Shown: positions 39,817 to 53,111, counted from the first letter of the stretch. The stretch: DNA of 64,000 bases from Streptomyces sp. V1I1 (GCF_030817355.1 NZ_JAUSZH010000001.1:3907001-3971000); one strand, 5' to 3'. The notes: a model not told the origin generated them from the sequence alone. Numbers and translations are program-made.

Positions 39817-41970
39817 ATGCACGCCGAACGGCACACCCCCCTCAGCGCCCGTCTGGCCGCCGTCGCCACGACGCTCGCGCTCCTCACAGCAGGCGCGGCC
39901 GTCGCCGTCACCGGGCAGGTCGCCGCCGCTCCCCCCGCAGACGCCGCTCCGCCCGCCGCCGCCGTCGACAATGGGCTCGCTCGTACGCCCCAGATGGGGT
40001 TCAACAACTGGAACTCCACCCACTGCCGGGCCGAGTTCAACGAGGCCATGGTCAAGGGCATCGCCGACGTCTTCGTGTCCCAGGGACTCAAGGACGCCGG
40101 GTACACCTACGTCAACATCGACGACTGCTGGGCCCTGCCGCAGCGCGACACGAACGGCAACCTCGTCCCCGATCCGGTCCGCTTCCCCAATGGGATCAAG
40201 GCAGTTGCGGACTATGTGCACTCCAAGGGGCTCAAGTTCGGCATCTACTCCAGTGCCGGCACCAAGACCTGCGACGTACAAGGCTTTCCGGGCGGCCTCG
40301 GGCATGAGCAGCAGGACGCCAACCTGTGGGCGTCCTGGGGCGTGGACTACCTGAAGTACGACAACTGCAACAACACCGGCGCCGACGCCAAGCAGCGCTA
40401 CACCGCCATGGCCAACGCCCTGAAGGCCACCGGGCGGCCGATTCTCTACAGCATCTGCGAGTGGGGGGAGAACCAGCCCTGGAACTGGGCGGCGGACGTC
40501 GGCAACTCATGGCGTACGACCGGGGACATCAGCGATTCCTGGTCCAGCATGATCGGCATCGCGCACCAGAACCAGGGGCTCGCGCCGTACGCCAAGCCCG
40601 GGGCGTGGAACGACCCCGACATGCTCGAAGTCGGGAACGGCGGGATGACCGACACCGAGTACCGCACCCACTTCAGCCTCTGGGCGCAGATGGCCGCGCC
40701 GCTGCTGATCGGCAGTGATCTGCGCAGCGCCGCGCCCGCGACCCTCGCGATCCTGAAGAACACCGACGTCATCGCGGTCGACCAGGACAGTCTGGGCAAG
40801 CAGGGCACGGTGGTGTCGAGCTCCGGCGGTCTTGTGGTGATGTCGAAGCCCCTGGCCGACGGCAGCCGTTCGGTGACGCTGACCAATGAGACGACCTCGG
40901 CGAAGACGATCTCGACGACGGTCGAGGCGATCGGGATCGGCGGCGCCTCCTCGTACGCGCTCAAGGACCTGTGGTCCAAGCAGACCGGCACCACCACGGG
41001 CACGATCAGCGCCTCGGTGCCCGCCCACGGGACCGTGATGTACCGGGTGACGCCGGGCGCTCCGGTACCGCCGCCCGCCGGGATCCAGCAGGTCAGCGAT
41101 CTGCCGTGGACGTCGGCGATCAACGGCTGGGGGCCGGTGGAGCGCGACCGCAGCAACGGCGAGCAGACCGCGGACGACGGCCGCACCCTCACCGTCAACG
41201 GCACCACCTACGCCAAGGGCCTCGGCACACACGCGGCGAGCGACATCACGTACCACCTGGGCGGCAGCTGCCGGTCGTTCACCGTCGACGTCGGCGTGGA
41301 CGACGAGTCGACGGCGGGCGGATCGGTCGTCTTCCGGGTCTATCGCGACGCCGCCCTGGTCGCCGACAGCGGCGTGCGCACGGCGAGCGATCCGCCCAGG
41401 CGCCTGAGCGCCGACCTCACCGGCGGTACGAAACTGAGGCTGGTCGTCACCGACGGCGGCGACGGCATCAACTACGACCACGCCGACTGGGCGGACGCCA
41501 AGCTGGTCTGCGGCAGCGGCCCGGCGGCCGGCAGCCATGCGCTCAGCGACCTCACATGGGCCTCGTCGGCGAACGGCTGGGGGCCGGTGGAGCGCGACCG
41601 CAGCAACGGCGAGAAGGCCGCGGGCGACGGCCGCACCCTGACCCTCAACGGCACCACCTACGCCAAGGGCCTCGGCACACACGCGGCGAGCGACATCACG
41701 TACTACCTCGGCGGCAGCTGCACCAAGCTCACCGCCACCGTCGGCATCGATGACGAGTCGGGCGGTACGAACGGGTCGGTGGTCTTCCAGATCTACCGGG
41801 ACGCCACCAAGGTCGCCGACAGCGGCCGCCACACCGGAGCCGACGCCGCAAGGACGCTCACGGCGGATCTCACCGGCGGCCTGGAGCTGAGACTGGTCGT
41901 CACCGACAGCGGCGACGGCGTCAACTACGACCACGCCGACTGGGCAGCGCCCATCCTGACCTGCGGCTGA
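39817..41970 (+). CDS. Secreted GH27 alpha-galactosidase with two NPCBM domains
   Basis: A 717-residue precursor: Sec signal (about 1-40), GH27 catalytic domain with MGFNNWNSTHC, nucleophile Asp182 in YLKYDNC and acid/base Asp268 in WNDPDMLEVGNGG, then a beta domain (about 330-415), and two tandem NPCBM carbohydrate-binding modules (about 425-565 and 575-717). It should release terminal alpha-galactose from plant or fungal galactans outside the cell. The two NPCBM modules are near-identical in DNA. ATG 39817 follows CGGAG. A terminator lies after the stop. Confidence 0.9.
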   Translation: MHAERHTPLSARLAAVATTLALLTAGAAVAVTGQVAAAPPADAAPPAAAVDNGLARTPQMGFNNWNSTHCRAEFNEAMVKGIADVFVSQGLKDAGYTYVNIDDCWALPQRDTNGNLVPDPVRFPNGIKAVADYVHSKGLKFGIYSSAGTKTCDVQGFPGGLGHEQQDANLWASWGVDYLKYDNCNNTGADAKQRYTAMANALKATGRPILYSICEWGENQPWNWAADVGNSWRTTGDISDSWSSMIGIAHQNQGLAPYAKPGAWNDPDMLEVGNGGMTDTEYRTHFSLWAQMAAPLLIGSDLRSAAPATLAILKNTDVIAVDQDSLGKQGTVVSSSGGLVVMSKPLADGSRSVTLTNETTSAKTISTTVEAIGIGGASSYALKDLWSKQTGTTTGTISASVPAHGTVMYRVTPGAPVPPPAGIQQVSDLPWTSAINGWGPVERDRSNGEQTADDGRTLTVNGTTYAKGLGTHAASDITYHLGGSCRSFTVDVGVDDESTAGGSVVFRVYRDAALVADSGVRTASDPPRRLSADLTGGTKLRLVVTDGGDGINYDHADWADAKLVCGSGPAAGSHALSDLTWASSANGWGPVERDRSNGEKAAGDGRTLTLNGTTYAKGLGTHAASDITYYLGGSCTKLTATVGIDDESGGTNGSVVFQIYRDATKVADSGRHTGADAARTLTADLTGGLELRLVVTDSGDGVNYDHADWAAPILTCG
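41098..41965 (+). repeat. Near-identical duplicated NPCBM coding segments
   Basis: The two modules are offset by exactly 450 bases. Long stretches are identical in DNA, such as the one from the GGGCCGGTGGAGCGCGACCG start (41131 and 41581) through the block ending near 41270 and 41720, apart from a few substitutions. This level of synonymous identity suggests recent duplication or gene conversion. Confidence 0.85.
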
Positions 41971-41973
41971 GCC

Positions 41974-42008
41974 CTGGGCAGCGGCGGACCGAGTCTGCCG
42001 CTGCCCAG
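41974..42008. terminator. Bidirectional terminator between alpha-galactosidase and kdpC
   Basis: CTGGGCAGCGGCGGA at 41974-41988 pairs with 41994-42008 at 14 of 15 positions, loop of 5, between two convergent stops. Confidence 0.8.
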
Positions 42009-42015
42009 AACACGA

Positions 42016-42686
42016 TCACTTCTCGATGAGTGCCTTCAGTGCGATGTTGAGCTTGAGGACGTTCACCGTGGGCTCGCCCATGAAGCCGAGGATCCGGCCG
42101 TCGGTGTTCTCGTCGACAAGCTTGTCGACCTCGGCCACGGAGAGGTTGCTCTTCTCGGCGACCCGGTGCACCTGGAGCTTCGCGTACTCCGGGGAGATGT
42201 CCGGGTCCAGGCCCGAGCCGGAGGAGGTGACGGCGTCGGCCGGCACGTCCGAGGGCTTGACCTTGTTGCCCTTCACCGAGTTGTCCTTGATGACGGCGGC
42301 CTTGGCATCGGTGACCCACTTGATCAGGTCCGCGTTGTCGCCGGACCGGTTGGTGGCGCCGGACAGGATCAGCTTGTACTGGGTGTTGACGCTGTTGGAG
42401 CCCAGGCCGTTGGACGGGCGCGGCTGGAACCACTTCAGGTCGGTTGCGGCCGTCTCCTCGCCCTTCTTCAGCGGCAGGTCGTAGCGCTGGCCGATGAGTT
42501 CGGAGCCGACGACGCTGCCCCCGGACTTGATCTCGGAGCCGTTGGCCTTGCCGCTGAACGGGGCCTGCGCGACTCCGGTGACGGCGAGCGGGTAGATGAC
42601 GCCGCAGACGATCGTCAGAACGAGCAGGGCGCGCAGCCCGGCCCCGATCAACCGGGCGGTGTTTCCTACGGAGTTGTTCATGGTCG

Positions 42687-42690
<4 letters not shown>
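42016..42690 (-). CDS. kdpC: KdpC subunit of the K+-transporting ATPase
   Basis: The 224-residue protein has one N-terminal membrane helix (about 18-40), GQRYDLP, the KdpC motif [18 protein letters not shown] and a C-terminal [13 protein letters not shown]. In the KdpFABC pump KdpC sits beside KdpA and helps couple ATP use to transport. GTG 42690 overlaps the kdpB stop by 4 bases, the usual arrangement. The gene looks intact, but kdpB is frameshifted and kdpA is absent, so it probably has no partner here. Confidence 0.9.
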
Positions 42691-44706
<2,016 letters not shown>

Positions 44707-44786
44707 CCCCCGGTCAGATGTACCGGTCGCTTGTCACCGGTCGGGCGGTGGCAAACTGTTCGACTGGTTGTCCGAAGGAGCCTGCT

Positions 44787-45875
44787 GTGCCGATGATCCG
44801 CAATCTCCGCCGCGCCGTGCGCCGCGCCTACCGCGGGACCGTGGACCTGAGCCACCCGGCTCGCTCCCCGCTGGGCAGCACGGTGGTCAACTGCGTGATC
44901 TACGAGGACGGCGTACGGCAGCCCGACACCGGCCCGGTGGACGAGGCGCAGCGGCGGGTCCGCAAGTCCGGCCGCGGCTTCGTCTGGATCGGGCTGCACG
45001 AGCCCTCCGAAACGGAGTTCGCCGGGGTTGCCGAGCTGTTCGGCCTGCATCCGCTGGCCGTCGAGGACGCGGTGGTCGCCCATCAGCGGCCCAAGGTGGA
45101 GCGGTACGACGAGACCCTGTTCGCCGTCTTCAAGACCTGCGGCTACGTCGAGCACGAGGAGCTCACCGCCACCAGCGAGGTGGTGGACACCGGCGAGCTC
45201 ATGATCTTCACGGGGCTCGACTTCGTGATCACTGTCCGGCACGGCAGGCACGGCTCGCTCGGCCCGCTCCGGGAGGCCCTGGAGGACACCCCCGAGCAGC
45301 TCGCCAAGGGCCCGGCCGCGGTACTGCATGCCATCGCCGACCATGTGGTCGACGACTACCTCGCCGTGGCGGACGCCGTACAGGACGACATCGACGCCGT
45401 CGAGAGCACCGTCTTCACCGAGCACGCGGGCCGCGGCGACGCCGGCCGCATCTACCAGCTCAAGCGCGAACTGCTGGAGCTCAAGCGCGCGGTGGCGCCG
45501 CTGGGCCGGCCGTTGCAGGCCCTCGCCACCCAGCCGATGCCGCCGGTCGGCCCGGACATACAGCCGTACTTCCGTGACGTCGCCGACCATCTGGCCCGCG
45601 TCACCGAGCAGATCACCTCGTTCGACGCCCTGCTCGACTCGATCCTCCAGGCCCACCTCGCGCAGGTGACGGTCGCCCAGAACGAGGACATGCGCAAGAT
45701 CACCGCATGGGCGGCGATCATCGCCGTGCCGACCATGGTCTGCGGTGTGTACGGCATGAACTTCGACCACATGCCGGAGCTGCGCTGGACCTACGGATAC
45801 CCCCTCGTTCTCGGTGTCATGGTCATCGCCTGCTTCGTCCTCCACCGCAGCTTCCGCCGCAACGGCTGGCTCTGA
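44787..45875 (+). CDS. corA: CorA-family divalent cation channel
   Basis: The 362-residue protein has a soluble N-terminal domain rich in acidic and helical sequence (FGLHPLAVEDAV, the start of the CorA funnel), and two C-terminal membrane helices with the signature YGMNFDHMPEL between them. CorA pentamers let Mg2+ (also Co2+, Ni2+) into the cell. GTG 44787 has GAAGGAG six bases upstream. It is divergent from the kdpB remnant with only 80 bases between, so its promoter overlaps the lost kdpB 5' end. Confidence 0.88.
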   Translation: MPMIRNLRRAVRRAYRGTVDLSHPARSPLGSTVVNCVIYEDGVRQPDTGPVDEAQRRVRKSGRGFVWIGLHEPSETEFAGVAELFGLHPLAVEDAVVAHQRPKVERYDETLFAVFKTCGYVEHEELTATSEVVDTGELMIFTGLDFVITVRHGRHGSLGPLREALEDTPEQLAKGPAAVLHAIADHVVDDYLAVADAVQDDIDAVESTVFTEHAGRGDAGRIYQLKRELLELKRAVAPLGRPLQALATQPMPPVGPDIQPYFRDVADHLARVTEQITSFDALLDSILQAHLAQVTVAQNEDMRKITAWAAIIAVPTMVCGVYGMNFDHMPELRWTYGYPLVLGVMVIACFVLHRSFRRNGWL

Positions 45876-45952
45876 CGCTCCGTTCAAGCGGCTCTGACGC
45901 GTCGGCTGACCGGTTTCCCGCGACGAGCCCTTGGGTCACTGGTTCGACATGT

Positions 45953-45975
45953 GTCAACATAGACGTATGTCGAAT
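45953..45975 (+). promoter_or_regulatory. ArsR-type operator overlapping the arsR start codon
   Basis: GTCAACATAGAC followed by GTATGTCGAAT overlaps the ATG at 45967. The same 12 bases occur at 28102-28113 and ATGTCGAA recurs in the minus-strand leader at 28045-28066. This looks like an autoregulatory site. Confidence 0.6.
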
Positions 45976-46338
45976 GTAAAGGCGTTGCCGCTGCTGGAGC
46001 CGGATGCCGACCTGGATGTCGAGCCGTGCTGCGCGCCGCTGACCGAGCGCCCCCTCTCGGCGGAGGAGGCGGTCCGCACCGCCGCCATGTTCAAGGCGCT
46101 CGGCGACCCGGTGCGCCTGCGGCTGTTCTCGGCGATCGCCTCCCACGAGGGCGGCGAGGCCTGTGTCTGCGACATCTCCGACGTCGGCGTCTCGCAGCCG
46201 ACCGTCTCCCACCATCTGAAAAAGCTCAGGGAGGCGGGCCTGCTCACCTCCGAGCGGCGCGGCACCTGGGTGTACTACCGGGTCGCGCCCTCCGTGCTTG
46301 CCGCGATGGGGAAGATGCTGGGGCAGCACGCCGGCTGA
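45967..46338 (+). CDS. arsR: ArsR/SmtB-family metalloregulatory repressor
   Basis: A 123-residue winged-helix protein: EPCCAPL near the start, AAMFKALGDPVRLRLFSAIA, the metal-sensing alpha-3 motif EACVCDIS, VSQPTVSHHLKKLREAGLL and the wing RRGTWVYYRV. The CxC in the sensing helix and the extra CC pair point to As(III)/Sb(III) or similar thiophilic ions. It would release its operator on metal binding. The next genes are unrelated, so its targets must be elsewhere; the shared operator motif at 28.1 kb suggests the flavoprotein/MFS pair. The operator overlaps the start codon, so the transcript may be leaderless. Confidence 0.88.
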   Translation: MSNVKALPLLEPDADLDVEPCCAPLTERPLSAEEAVRTAAMFKALGDPVRLRLFSAIASHEGGEACVCDISDVGVSQPTVSHHLKKLREAGLLTSERRGTWVYYRVAPSVLAAMGKMLGQHAG

Positions 46339-46359
46339 CCCGGCCCCGATGCAGCCGAG

Positions 46360-47148
46360 TCACTCGTGCTCCAGCAGCCCGGGAAGGTCGGCGAACGAGT
46401 CGAGCACGTGGTCCGGTGTGCCGTCGGCCGCCCGGTGCGTCTCGGGCAGGTACTTGCCCGTCCTGACCAGTACGCCGGTGATTCCGCTGCGCTGCGCCGC
46501 CAGTACATCGGATTCGATGTCGTCGCCGACCATCAGCGCTTCGGACGCCGTGGCGCCAAGGTGCGCCAGGGCGGTGGCGAAGAACGAAGCGGCGGGTTTG
46601 CCGGTGATCTCCGCCTCGACCCGGGCGGCTCGCTCCAGCCCCAGGAGAAAGGCGCCGGTGTCCAGGTCGAGCCCGTCCGCGGTACGCCAGTAGAGGTTGC
46701 GGTGCATGGCGACCAGCGCGGCGCCGCGCTGCACATGGCGGAAGGCGGCATTGAGGGCCGCGTAACTGAACTCGTCGCCCGCGCCGCCGAAGACGATCAC
46801 ATCCGGGGGCGCATCCTCCCTCCCGTCGACGAGTGTCACGCCCTCGAGATCGTCACGGACGTCGCCGCCGCTGAGCAGCAGACAGCGGGCCCCCGGGTAG
46901 TGCTCCCGCAGGTACGCGGCGGTGACGGCGGGTGCGGTGAGGATGTCGTCGACGCCGACGGGAAAGCCCTCCCCTGCCAGCTTCGCGGCGATCGACGCGC
47001 GGGTCCGTGAGGTGGTGTTGGTGACGAGCGCCAGCGGAAGGCCGGCGGCGCGCAGCCGTTCCATGGCCTCGACGGTGCCGGGCAGCGGCTTCCAGGACAC
47101 CGTGAGCACGCCGTCGATGTCGATCAGGACCGCTCCGATTCGTTCCAT
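46360..47148 (-). CDS. HAD-IIA family phosphatase (NagD-like)
   Basis: The 262-residue protein has the HAD nucleophile motif LIDIDGVL at the start, motif II TNTTSRT, a IIA-type cap (DILTAPAVTAAYL onward), and motifs III and IV in EITGKPA and MVGDDIESDV. Subfamily IIA members dephosphorylate sugar phosphates, nucleotides or phosphoglycolate. ATG 47148 leaves the motif at residues 7-14. It converges on arsR with a 21-base gap and is divergent from the phosphoribosyltransferase fusion. Confidence 0.85.
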   Translation of the reverse strand: MERIGAVLIDIDGVLTVSWKPLPGTVEAMERLRAAGLPLALVTNTTSRTRASIAAKLAGEGFPVGVDDILTAPAVTAAYLREHYPGARCLLLSGGDVRDDLEGVTLVDGREDAPPDVIVFGGAGDEFSYAALNAAFRHVQRGAALVAMHRNLYWRTADGLDLDTGAFLLGLERAARVEAEITGKPAASFFATALAHLGATASEALMVGDDIESDVLAAQRSGITGVLVRTGKYLPETHRAADGTPDHVLDSFADLPGLLEHE

Positions 47149-47233
47149 GCGACCGACCGTATCGCCGGCTCGCCTCCCGCTTGCGAAACAGTCACAAATG
47201 GGGTTATTACGAAAGGGATGGGAGTGAACCGCT

Positions 47234-48583
47234 GTGCTGTTCACCGATCGCATGGACGCGGGACGCCGACTTGCCGAAGCGCTACGGCACGTACGGGGGG
47301 AGAATCCCGTCGTCCTGGGCCTGCCACGAGGCGGAGTACCGGTGGCCTTCCAGGTGGCGCAGGCACTCGGCGCACCACTCGATGTGATCGTGGTCCGCAA
47401 ACTCGGGGTCCCGTACCACCGCGAGCTGGGGTACGGCGCGATCGGCGAGGGCGGGGTACGGGTCATCAGCGACGACATCGTCCGCCGCAGCGGAGTCGGC
47501 CGGGACGAACTCGAAACGGTCGAGCACGCCGAGGAGGCGGAGCTCGCACGGCAGGCGAAGCGGTTCCGCGCGGACCGGCAGCGGTCGGCCATCGGCGGCC
47601 GTACGGTGATCGTCGTCGACGACGGGATCGCGACCGGCGCGACGGCCGCGGCGGCGTGCGAGGTGGTACGGGCGCAGGGCGCCGCCCGTGTGGTGCTGGC
47701 CGTGCCGGTGGCGCCTTCGGACGCGCTCGCCTGGCTGCGCACAGAGGCGGACGAAGTGGTGTGCCTGTCCACGCCGAGGGCGTTCCGGGCAGTCGGCGAG
47801 TGGTACCAGGACTTCTCCCAGACCCCCGACGAGGAGGTCGTCGCCCTGCTCGCGCAGGCGGCCGCGGGGGGAAACGAGGACCGGGCCGGAGGTGAGACCG
47901 AGGTCGAGGTGGACGCCGGCGGGGTCCGGCTGGCCGGGGATCTCACCCTGCCTCGGGGCACCGAGGAGATCGTGATGTTCGCCCACGGCTCCGGCAGCAG
48001 CAGGCACAGCCCGCGCAACCGGCTGGTGGCGGCCGCCCTGAACCGGGCGGGCCTGGGCACCCTGCTCTTCGACCTGCTCACCTCGGCCGAGGAAGCCGAC
48101 CGGGCGAACGTCTTCGACATCGAAACCCTGGCCGGGCGGCTGGCGGACGCCACCCGCTGGCTGCGGGAGCGCGAGTCGGCCCGGATCGGATACTTCGGGG
48201 CGAGCACCGGAGCCGCGGCTGCGCTGCGGGCCGCCGCGTCATTCGGCGCCTCCGCTTCTTCAGGTTCTTCAGGTTCTTCAGGTGCCGACAGCGACACCGA
48301 CACGGACATCGCCGCCGTGGTCTCCCGCGGCGGCCGTCCCGACCTCGCCGGGCCGCACCTCGCAGACGTACGCGCACCCACGCTGCTCATCGTGGGCGGC
48401 CGCGACACGCTGGTGCTCGACCTCAACCGCCAGGCCCAGGCGGAGTTGCGCTGCGAGAACCGGCTCGAGGTCGTCCCGGGCGCCACGCATCTCTTCGAGG
48501 AACCCGGCGCCCTGGACGAGGTCGCGGACCTGGCCAGGGACTGGTTCACCAGCCACTTGGCGGCCAGCAGTCCCATGCGGTGA
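47234..48583 (+). CDS. Phosphoribosyltransferase fused to an alpha/beta-hydrolase
   Basis: A 449-residue two-domain protein. Residues 1-215 are a type I phosphoribosyltransferase with VLGLPRGGVPVA, VIVVRKLGVP and the PRPP loop VIVVDDGIATGATA. Residues about 225-449 are a dienelactone-hydrolase-like domain with HGSGSSRHSPRN (oxyanion region), the nucleophile Ser in FGASTGAAA, an Asp in VVGGRDTLV style (seen as IVGGRDTLV) and catalytic His in GATHLFEEPG. An SSGSSGSSG linker-like insert lies inside the second domain. Neither substrate is known. GTG 47234 has GGGAG about 11 bases upstream. Confidence 0.85.
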   Translation: MLFTDRMDAGRRLAEALRHVRGENPVVLGLPRGGVPVAFQVAQALGAPLDVIVVRKLGVPYHRELGYGAIGEGGVRVISDDIVRRSGVGRDELETVEHAEEAELARQAKRFRADRQRSAIGGRTVIVVDDGIATGATAAAACEVVRAQGAARVVLAVPVAPSDALAWLRTEADEVVCLSTPRAFRAVGEWYQDFSQTPDEEVVALLAQAAAGGNEDRAGGETEVEVDAGGVRLAGDLTLPRGTEEIVMFAHGSGSSRHSPRNRLVAAALNRAGLGTLLFDLLTSAEEADRANVFDIETLAGRLADATRWLRERESARIGYFGASTGAAAALRAAASFGASASSGSSGSSGADSDTDTDIAAVVSRGGRPDLAGPHLADVRAPTLLIVGGRDTLVLDLNRQAQAELRCENRLEVVPGATHLFEEPGALDEVADLARDWFTSHLAASSPMR

Positions 48584-48632
48584 CGATGACGTCATCCCCA
48601 CTGAATCCACTGACAGTCCGGCGGGCGTCCCC

Positions 48633-48818
48633 TCACGCCAGGGCGATGAACAGGCCCAGCGTCAGCACGGCGATGCCGCAGCCGTACAGCGCCAGCCTTA
48701 CGGAGTGGGCCTCCGCGGACGGGTCGGTGCTGCCGACGGCGCGACAGAGGCCGAAGACAGACTTCAACAGCAGGGCGAGCGCGGCCGCGGAGAATGCGGC
48801 GATCAAGGAAACCGTCAC
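48633..48818 (-). CDS. Small two-helix membrane protein
   Basis: A 61-residue protein with helices at about 4-22 and 42-60 joined by a polar loop (CRAVGSTDPSAEAHS). It starts with GTG 48818. No family was recognised; codon bias and clean two-helix shape support a real gene. It lies downstream of, and on the same strand as, the PadR gene with 41 bases between, so may belong to that unit. Confidence 0.55.
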   Translation of the reverse strand: MTVSLIAAFSAAALALLLKSVFGLCRAVGSTDPSAEAHSVRLALYGCGIAVLTLGLFIALA

Positions 48819-48859
48819 GCCGCGACAATCTCACGGGCCGTCAGGTGTCGCATTTCGGC

Positions 48860-49465
48860 CTACTCCGTCCCGGCGGCGCCGGTCACCCCCGGCACGGAGG
48901 ACCGACACCCGGCACCCCGTTCGTCGAGAGCCCCGGGCCTCAGGCCGGTCAGCGCCTCCGTCAGCCACTTCGTCCAGAACGTCTCCAGCTCGATCCCGCC
49001 CCGCAGCACCAGATGCCGCAGCCTGTCCTGCTCCGTCGACTGCCGCTCCGGCGGGAAGTCGCGCGTCTCGATCGCCTCGTACTGCGCCAACTGCCGCTGG
49101 TGCAGCGCCAGATGACGGCCGAGCTCCGCCTCCAGGCCCGCGCTGCCGACCACCCCTGCCGCGCGCAGCCGCAGCAGCAGCGGGTCGCGGACCGGCTTCG
49201 GGTCCTCGGAGCGCGCGACCCACGCGGTCAGCTCCTCGCGGCCCGCGGGCAGGACTTCGTACTCCTTCTTCTGCCCGCGGGTCGGCTGCGCGGAGGGCAG
49301 CGCGCGGATCTGGCCCGCCTGCTCCAGCTTCCCCAGCTCGCGGTAGATCTGCTGATGCGTGGCCGACCAGAAGTAGCCGATCGACTTGTCGAAACGGCGG
49401 GTCAGCTCCAGCCCCGACGAGGGCTTTTCGAGCAGAGCCGTGAGGATCGCGTGCGGGAGGGACAT
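48860..49465 (-). CDS. PadR-family transcriptional regulator
   Basis: The 201-residue protein has the PadR winged helix (MSLPHAILTALLEKPSSGLE, SIGYFWSATHQQIYRELGKL, YEVLPAGREEL) and a C-terminal helical dimer domain typical of the long PadR_C form (HLALHQRQLAQYEAIE). These repressors usually sense small aromatic or lipophilic compounds. ATG 49465 was chosen over ATG 49474 because similarity starts at MSLPHAIL. It is 24 bases downstream of the dienoyl-CoA reductase on the same strand and may regulate it. Confidence 0.86.
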   Translation of the reverse strand: MSLPHAILTALLEKPSSGLELTRRFDKSIGYFWSATHQQIYRELGKLEQAGQIRALPSAQPTRGQKKEYEVLPAGREELTAWVARSEDPKPVRDPLLLRLRAAGVVGSAGLEAELGRHLALHQRQLAQYEAIETRDFPPERQSTEQDRLRHLVLRGGIELETFWTKWLTEALTGLRPGALDERGAGCRSSVPGVTGAAGTE

Positions 49466-49489
49466 GGCCCGCATCCTAGGCAGGAGGCG

Positions 49490-51634
<2,145 letters not shown>

Positions 51635-51696
51635 CTAATCAGTCGTACGGGTGATATTGGCCCTTCGCCCAGGTCACGCACCGTTAGCGTGCTCAT

Positions 51697-52278
51697 GTGG
51701 CGGGATGGGAGCAGTTCAGCGCACTGGGGGTCGCGGCGATTCTCGGATCGCAGGGGATCGGGATCGGGGCGCCGGTGTGCGTGACGGCGTCCGTATCGGT
51801 GGTGTCCGTATCGGTGTCGGTTCAATTCGGGAGCTGCCCGCCGACTCCGACTCCGACACCGACTCCGTCGCCTACGCAGCCCGTGCCACCGACTCCGGCA
51901 CCGACTCCGGCACCGGCTCCGACGTCGCCGCCTCCCACATCGCCGCCTCCCACACAGCCTCCCCCCACGTCTCCCACGTCTCCCACGCCGGCCGCGCCAC
52001 CTGCCGAACGGCCCCCGCCCCCGCGGGACGCCCCGGAACCCCCTCCCGAGAAAGCCCCTGAGCAGGCTCCGGCGACGGCTCCCGCACCCGTCGCCCGTAC
52101 GAAACCCGAGCCGCGGCACGTCGTCGCCGTACGCAACTACCGCCGCGCGACCGGGAAGCCGGAGGACTCCGGCACTCCCCTCGTGGTCCTGCTGCTGGTC
52201 ACCACCACCCCGGCCGTGCTCGCCGCGGCGCTGCTGCGGCCCCGATCACGGTCCGCCGGCGGGCGCGGCCGCGCCTGA
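51697..52278 (+). CDS. Proline/threonine-rich membrane protein
   Basis: A 193-residue protein: N-terminal hydrophobic region (about 8-45), a Pro/Thr-rich middle (about 48-125) of PTPTP and PPPTSP repeats, and a C-terminal helix (LVVLLLVTTTPAVLAAALL) with an arginine-rich tail. No catalytic domain is visible. The proline stretch probably spans part of the wall. GTG 51697 is the likely start. The DUF4239 gene follows after 44 bases on the same strand. Confidence 0.6.
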   Translation: MAGWEQFSALGVAAILGSQGIGIGAPVCVTASVSVVSVSVSVQFGSCPPTPTPTPTPSPTQPVPPTPAPTPAPAPTSPPPTSPPPTQPPPTSPTSPTPAAPPAERPPPPRDAPEPPPEKAPEQAPATAPAPVARTKPEPRHVVAVRNYRRATGKPEDSGTPLVVLLLVTTTPAVLAAALLRPRSRSAGGRGRA

Positions 52279-52322
52279 TCCACACCCTCGCCGCTCTCCC
52301 CGCACCCCATTCGGAGAACCTC

Positions 52323-53108
52323 ATGTCGGAATGGCTGGTCCTGGCCGCCGCGATGGCCGCCGCCTGTGCCGTCGTCCTCGTCATCACCCTGCTCAGGCAG
52401 TACCGGCTGAACAAGGCCGGGGCCGCGGAGGAGGACGACGCCCCCGAGACCCCCGACGTCCTCGAATACATGACGATGATGGTCGGCGTCGTGTACGCGA
52501 TCGTGCTCGGTCTGGCCATCGCCGGCGTCTGGGAGGCGCGCAGCGCCGCGCAGGACGACGTACGCCGCGAGGCACAGGCGCTGCACGAGGTCACCCAGCG
52601 AGCCGCGGTCTACCCGGCCGGCGTCCAGGCGCAGCTCCGTACGGACATCGACCGTTACGTCTCCCACGTCGTCCACCAGGAGTGGCCGAGGATGGTCGCC
52701 CACAACGAGCTGTCCGGGCGGGGAGCGGAACTGCTCGGCGCCGTACGCGCGGACATCGCACAGCGGGCGCCGGCCAACGAGCTCGAGACGCAGGCGTACC
52801 AGCCCATGCTCGACCAGGTCGCCGTCGCCGACGACGCGCGCAACGCGCGGGCGCAGAACGCCGGGGAGACGCTGCCCGGGGTCGTGTGGTTCGGCCTGAT
52901 CACCGGGGCGCTGGTGACGGTCGGCCTGATCTTCACGCTGCAGATCGGCCGCACCCCCAGGGAGCTGCTGCTGGCCGGTCTTTTCAGCGCCCTGATCGCC
53001 TTTCTGCTCTTCCTCGTGTGGGACTTCGACGCGCCATTCGGGCGGTCGGGCACGGACTCGGCGGACGCCTTCCGCCAGCTGTTCGCAAGCGCCGCGGGAC
53101 CGAGCTGA
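52323..53108 (+). CDS. DUF4239 membrane protein
   Basis: The 261-residue protein has four membrane segments (about 2-24, 48-68, 183-205, 212-230) around a soluble helical middle with ARSAAQDDVRREAQALHEV and RYVSHVVHQEWPRM, the pattern of the DUF4239 family. Function unknown. ATG 52323 is 44 bases after the proline-rich gene, so they probably form a two-gene unit. Confidence 0.8.
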   Translation: MSEWLVLAAAMAAACAVVLVITLLRQYRLNKAGAAEEDDAPETPDVLEYMTMMVGVVYAIVLGLAIAGVWEARSAAQDDVRREAQALHEVTQRAAVYPAGVQAQLRTDIDRYVSHVVHQEWPRMVAHNELSGRGAELLGAVRADIAQRAPANELETQAYQPMLDQVAVADDARNARAQNAGETLPGVVWFGLITGALVTVGLIFTLQIGRTPRELLLAGLFSALIAFLLFLVWDFDAPFGRSGTDSADAFRQLFASAAGPS

Positions 53109-53111
53109 GGC

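Noticed and set aside
46360..48576. Reading the HAD phosphatase as a 738-residue protein with a long N-terminal extension
   Set aside because: The extension is antisense to the phosphoribosyltransferase fusion; the HAD motif begins at residue 7 from ATG 47148.
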